A stretch of 22,452 nucleotides of DNA from Dimargaris cristalligena (Eukaryota; Kickxellomycota; Dimargaritomycetes; Dimargaritales; Dimargaritaceae): positions 1 through 22,452 of the forward strand of contig JANBQC010000472.1 of the NCBI GenBank assembly GCA_027576995.1. Reading direction: 5' to 3'. Under the pieces are notes generated by a model. That model was not told the DNA's origin. It ran no database searches and saw only the letters and a program-made list of their open reading frames with translations. How positions within the stretch are numbered: position 1 is the stretch's first letter; each line of letters opens with the position of its first letter. Shown here piece by piece: positions 19,477 through 22,452 of this stretch. The translations under genes were made by a program, and so were the position numbers.

Positions 19477-20462
19477 TCATTGTGAGCGGAGGCGAGCGTC
19501 ATCAATATCGCGGATTGTCGTGTCCATCAATGTTATTGTTACCTCGTACATGTCCATAAGGTGCTTAATTTTCTCCTGGTCTGTGTGGATACGACACACT
19601 CGACCCCCATTGATCGGATAGGCCTTACATGGCGAATCCTTTCGCGTGAGTGCGGAACACCATGGATAGAATACTGCCGAGAAATCTGGACTAACTTGAC
19701 GTAATTTTGTTCGGAATAATCTCTCGGTCACAACGGTCGCAAACTCTTCGCGCATGGATTCCGGTAAGCGGTCAATCAGACTCTGCACCTTGTCGGAGCG
19801 TTCATAATACTGGTAAATAAGTTTGATAGCCATGTCCTTTTGCTCGATGGTACTGGACCGACTGGCCAGAATGTCCTGCAACTGTCTCTTATATGCCGAG
19901 TTTCGCAGCCGGACTCCCATTGACGCCATGCGCTCTACAATCCCCCTTGATTGTACATTTGGCATTCGAACCTTTTCTAGATTTTCCCGGAGACAACCGT
20001 GGGTAGAGCAAAAAGGGTCTTCGTATGTGCCATTTGGACAATCGGAATGCTGGCAGAGATGGACTGTCTGTTGATCATTCAGACTCGAGGCCAGTCCGCC
20101 GAATGTAACTTCATGGGTTTAGCATTCTCGAGAGCAGATGCCTAGAACGTCTGACAGTCTGTTTGGTCAATTTCCTGCAAATGGGTGATATACGTGGCAT
20201 ATGGAACACTGGGTAAACTAGGGTTGTCGTGATACTGCTCGAAGAGCTCTTTGCGAATGATATTCACCGACCAGGCAGGTGTGGTTATCTGGTTTAAGAG
20301 AATACAATATATGCCGAGTCTAGGGTATCGGCTAGGGGTGCACATCTTGTTTCGGGTGGCCCGGCCATTCGCGTTCTCGAGCAATGTCTTACGGCCCTGG
20401 CTGCCTAGCATTTCGAATTCGATCTGTTCGAGTCTTACATGCACATTGAGATCCGAAATCAC
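19477..20462 (-). pseudogene. Two-zinc-knuckle protein gene, split by a frame change (or a short intron)
   Basis: Two coding-like segments lie in order on the minus strand. The upstream one (20462-20142, 106 codons, no ATG at its start) reads SRYPRLGIYCILLNQITTP and ends with a TAG at 20142. The downstream one (from about 20120 to 19477) is in another frame, beginning after a TAA at 20121-20123, with its first ATG at 19965. It has a first knuckle, C-x4-C-x8-C-x2-H-x-C, before that ATG. A second, C-x9-C-x10-C-x2-H (WCSALTRKDSPCKAY then RVCRIH), lies at residues 103-127 counted from the ATG. Between them is a helical, Arg/Glu-rich stretch of about 100 residues. The second knuckle resembles small CCCH zinc-binding motifs found in many viral and microbial proteins of unknown role. 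A 47-nt intron (GTCAGA donor, GCTAAAC branch site, AAG acceptor) would join the two segments in frame, but the donor is poor. Function unknown; nucleic-acid or protein binding is a guess. Confidence 0.5.
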
Positions 20463-20558
20463 ACTCGAGGTCCTTCTTCAACGCACTTTAAATCCGGCGG
20501 TCAGAACTATCCGTCACCAGAGGCTTACGAGTGTTTTATGATTTGGTGTTAGAGTAGT

Positions 20559-20730
20559 CATATAAATAGCGGTCAGTTGAGAAAAGGGGGTGGGACGGGT
20601 TGTTGCAACATCTCGAGCTGTTTTAGAAATAATGAACGAAGTGAATGTTAAGCCTCAGACTGTCTCGCAGCTCGTACTGATACCGGGGAAAGGGACAGTC
20701 AGAAACCCAAAAGAGCATCGCTACCCGTAG
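20559..20730 (+). other. Promoter-like site with a 32-codon ORF
   Basis: CATATAAATAG at 20559-20567 is followed by an ATG at 20632 with A at -3 and a 32-codon frame (MNEVNVKPQTVSQLVLIPGKG at its start) ending in TAG at 20728-20730, nine bases short of the stop of the convergent kinase gene. It could be the 5' end of a truncated gene. I see no domain, and the ORF may be chance. Confidence 0.2.
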
Positions 20731-20739
20731 AGCGTTATG

Positions 20740-21468
20740 TTAAGAACATTTACACGTGTACGCCTTGCATCGATGACACCTCTCCCGCAGCGTGTTCACC
20801 AGGATCTGTAGATAGAGCTTGATGGACATCGGTTTATCATCCAACTTGGTCTCGGTCAGTAGGATGAGTTCGCTCAGTTGGTTGATATGAGTGGGGTAGG
20901 GGTTGGCTATGATTATCTCAGTTTCATTTAATGTGTAATTGACAAACTCCGGGGTCCAGTTTAGAAACTCCCAATCGATAATGTATATCCGACCCCGTCG
21001 ATTTATAAGAATGTTGTCGGTAACTAGATCATTGTGCGATAATACAAGTCTATATTCACGGAAATCGATTCGATTTTAGACATAGTCGATATAATGGACG
21101 TCTTCTAATGGCAGATATTGTTTAATCCGACGTCTATACATATCCATGACTTCTACAATATCGTTGTTGTTGTAGTGCAGATAAAACATTTTGTTGATTT
21201 CATCTCTAGCCTGCTCCATGTCGGTAATTGGAACTGCGTCCTGGAAAAACCTAGTAATGACGTATTGTTGATTATACTCCACCACCTCCCCACAAGCCAC
21301 TCCTCGCTCGTATAACTCCAGCAGGCTCTGACCAATAAATGCGGCATTGTCGTACTTTCGGACCACGTATTGCTGATTAACAATATAACACCCCCGACCT
21401 TGGTTGGATTTCTGGACATACGTGACAACGGGTAACGCCTTAATGGTATTCATCTTCGACCAGTCCAT
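20740..21468 (-). pseudogene. Choline-kinase/APH-like kinase broken by one in-frame TAA
   Basis: A single minus-strand frame of 242 codons runs from the ATG at 21466-21468 to the TAA at 20740-20742, interrupted only by a TAA at codon 131 (21076-21078). Before the break is the N-lobe: a Gly-containing GRGCYIV strand and VVRKYD, with Lys38 the likely ATP-contacting lysine. After it come the catalytic loop LSHNDLVTDNILIN (His145, Asp147, Asn152) and IYIIDWEFLNW, with Asp165 as the metal ligand. This is the choline/ethanolamine kinase and aminoglycoside phosphotransferase fold; the substrate is unknown. The C-terminus ends in an unusual RCHRCKAYTCKCS, CxxC-x4-CxC, which could bind zinc. A TATATA lies only about 20 bp before the ATG. 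Codons include ATA, AGA and TTA, unlike eIF3a. A short intron cannot remove the stop without breaking the frame. A point mutation (for example CAA to TAA) or a base-calling error fits best. Confidence 0.7.
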
Positions 21469-21507
21469 CGTGACTGGTGGATATATAATTGATATGTAAT
21501 ATCGGGG

Positions 21508-21717
21508 ATGACGAGTGACAACAGGCCCCAGGCCAGGTGGGTGAAGTATTTACCTCAAATTACGAAGATGCACGCTATGCTCTCGGACCCGGACACTGGA
21601 CTCACACTATGGGCCGTACTTCAAGGAGCGCAGGCTATACCGGACGAAGCAAAATGGCTGTGGCACACGGACGACAGGGACAGACCAACAAGGATAGCGG
21701 AATGGGCCTTAGCATAG
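21508..21717 (+). CDS. Short ORF head-to-head with the kinase, unknown product
   Basis: A 69-codon frame starts 39 bp from the kinase start on the opposite strand. The product is Trp-rich (MTSDNRPQARWVKYLPQ at the start, then DEAKWLWHTDDRDRP and ending EWALA). After its TAG the same frame stays coding-like for 15 more codons (KERECKPEDERWRR), so it may be a remnant of a longer protein. A second overlapping frame (21537-21824) is also open for 95 codons, which weakens the call. No domain is recognised and no separate promoter fits in the 39-bp gap. Confidence 0.3.
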   Translation: MTSDNRPQARWVKYLPQITKMHAMLSDPDTGLTLWAVLQGAQAIPDEAKWLWHTDDRDRPTRIAEWALA

Positions 21718-21829
21718 GCCAAGGAAAGAGAATGCAAACCCGAAGACGAGCGATGGAGAAGGTGAATAAGAATGTGATGAGAAGATGGGAGGGGTTCGTT
21801 AGTTATGGTAAAAGTGGTACCTAAGAAAG

Positions 21830-22452
21830 TGATGAATAAGTGAACGAGGGGAGCCCTTCCATCGATTACTTGACCAGGTGATATTAGTGCCCCCTCCTAC
21901 CACACGCCTTCAGACCCATATCACACTCCCCGCCCCCCCGAATAGGATATGCCCCTACCCTTCTCCCCATTACTATCTAGCCTGGATGGCAAATTCCCAC
22001 ACTTTACTCTGTATTTCACAATAGCCCTACACTTTTCTATGGCATTACAAATTATCCTACCGTGAAATGGTACCTTGCTGCCACCTAAGTCTTAGAAGAA
22101 ATTTGTACATTTACGAAGTTTAGGGCCCATTACCCCTGCTTCAACTCTTGATTTCAATATAGTAATTGACCGCCGCTTTAGCGCGGTCTAGAGCTATTAT
22201 TTCCTGTGGGAATAATAACCCTCCACTCCCATTCCCTTGGCTTTTCTCTTGCGAACTTGATGGTGAAAATCCTCAGAATAGGGAGGATACTTGCCCTTTT
22301 ATTATCATTTTCCCTAAAAAAGAGGGGAAACAATTTACTTGAAAAATTTGGTTCGATAACCAATATAATGATGGATAATAGGGCGATTACCCCTTCTATC
22401 ATGGGAATCGACGGCTCCTAAAGCCGCGACTTGCTTTATTTAGTAATTTTTC
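21830..22452. other. AT-rich terminal spacer with small hairpins
   Basis: No gene is convincing. Frames on both strands of 22178-22421 are open for about 70 codons but overlap each other and show no domain. Two adjacent hairpins lie at about 22169-22226, and a perfect six-base-pair stem (TTGGTT, loop CGAT, AACCAA) lies near 22349-22364. Confidence 0.35.

Noticed and set aside
22349..22366. TTCGAT-containing stem that looks like a tRNA T-arm
   Set aside because: The stem-loop has the wrong loop size, and no acceptor, D or anticodon arm could be drawn around it.

Overview
The window is eukaryotic nuclear DNA, most likely from a fungus. The anchor is an intronless full-length gene for translation initiation factor eIF3 subunit a (11052-14063). 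Its codons end mostly in C or G, in contrast to long AT-rich flanks. A second clear gene (1687-2082) encodes a small secreted protein with two hevein-type chitin-binding (CBM18) modules, a family common in fungi. I could not fix the lineage. Compact intronless genes in large, repeat-filled AT-rich spacers would suit an early-diverging (zygomycete-grade) fungus, but that is inference. I found no tRNA, rRNA or CRISPR array by eye.

Layout. 2-121: the 3' end of a gene entering from the left. 122-1550: spacer holding repeat R1 copy A. 1558-2082: TATA box and CBM18 gene. 2083-6413: spacer with two R3 copies and one R2 copy. 6414-6635 (minus): a probable 73-residue secreted peptide. 6714-10500: spacer with an interrupted inverted copy of R2, an isolated 5' gene fragment (8182) and R1 copy B. 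11052-14063: eIF3a. 14064-15570: AT-rich, with a fourth R2 copy. 15580-16450: a decayed plus-strand reading frame whose in-frame stops are all TAA or TAG. 16451-18110 (minus): a probable LTR and decayed gag/protease-like remnants. 18600-21720: a cluster of damaged genes. It holds a plus-strand aminoglycoside-phosphotransferase-like (APH) pseudogene, a minus-strand gene with two C-C-C-H zinc-binding knuckles split by a frame change, and a minus-strand choline-kinase/APH-like kinase broken by one TAA. A short head-to-head ORF ends the cluster. 21720-22452: AT-rich, no convincing gene.

The two intact recognisable genes are unrelated housekeeping and cell-surface functions. The part most worth a second look is 18.6-21.7 kb, where two different kinase-fold proteins and a zinc-knuckle protein of unknown function lie together. 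Their codon use is unlike eIF3a, and each is broken by one or a few changes. Whether this is a dying host locus, a transferred or viral-derived segment, or an assembly with base errors cannot be settled from sequence reading alone.
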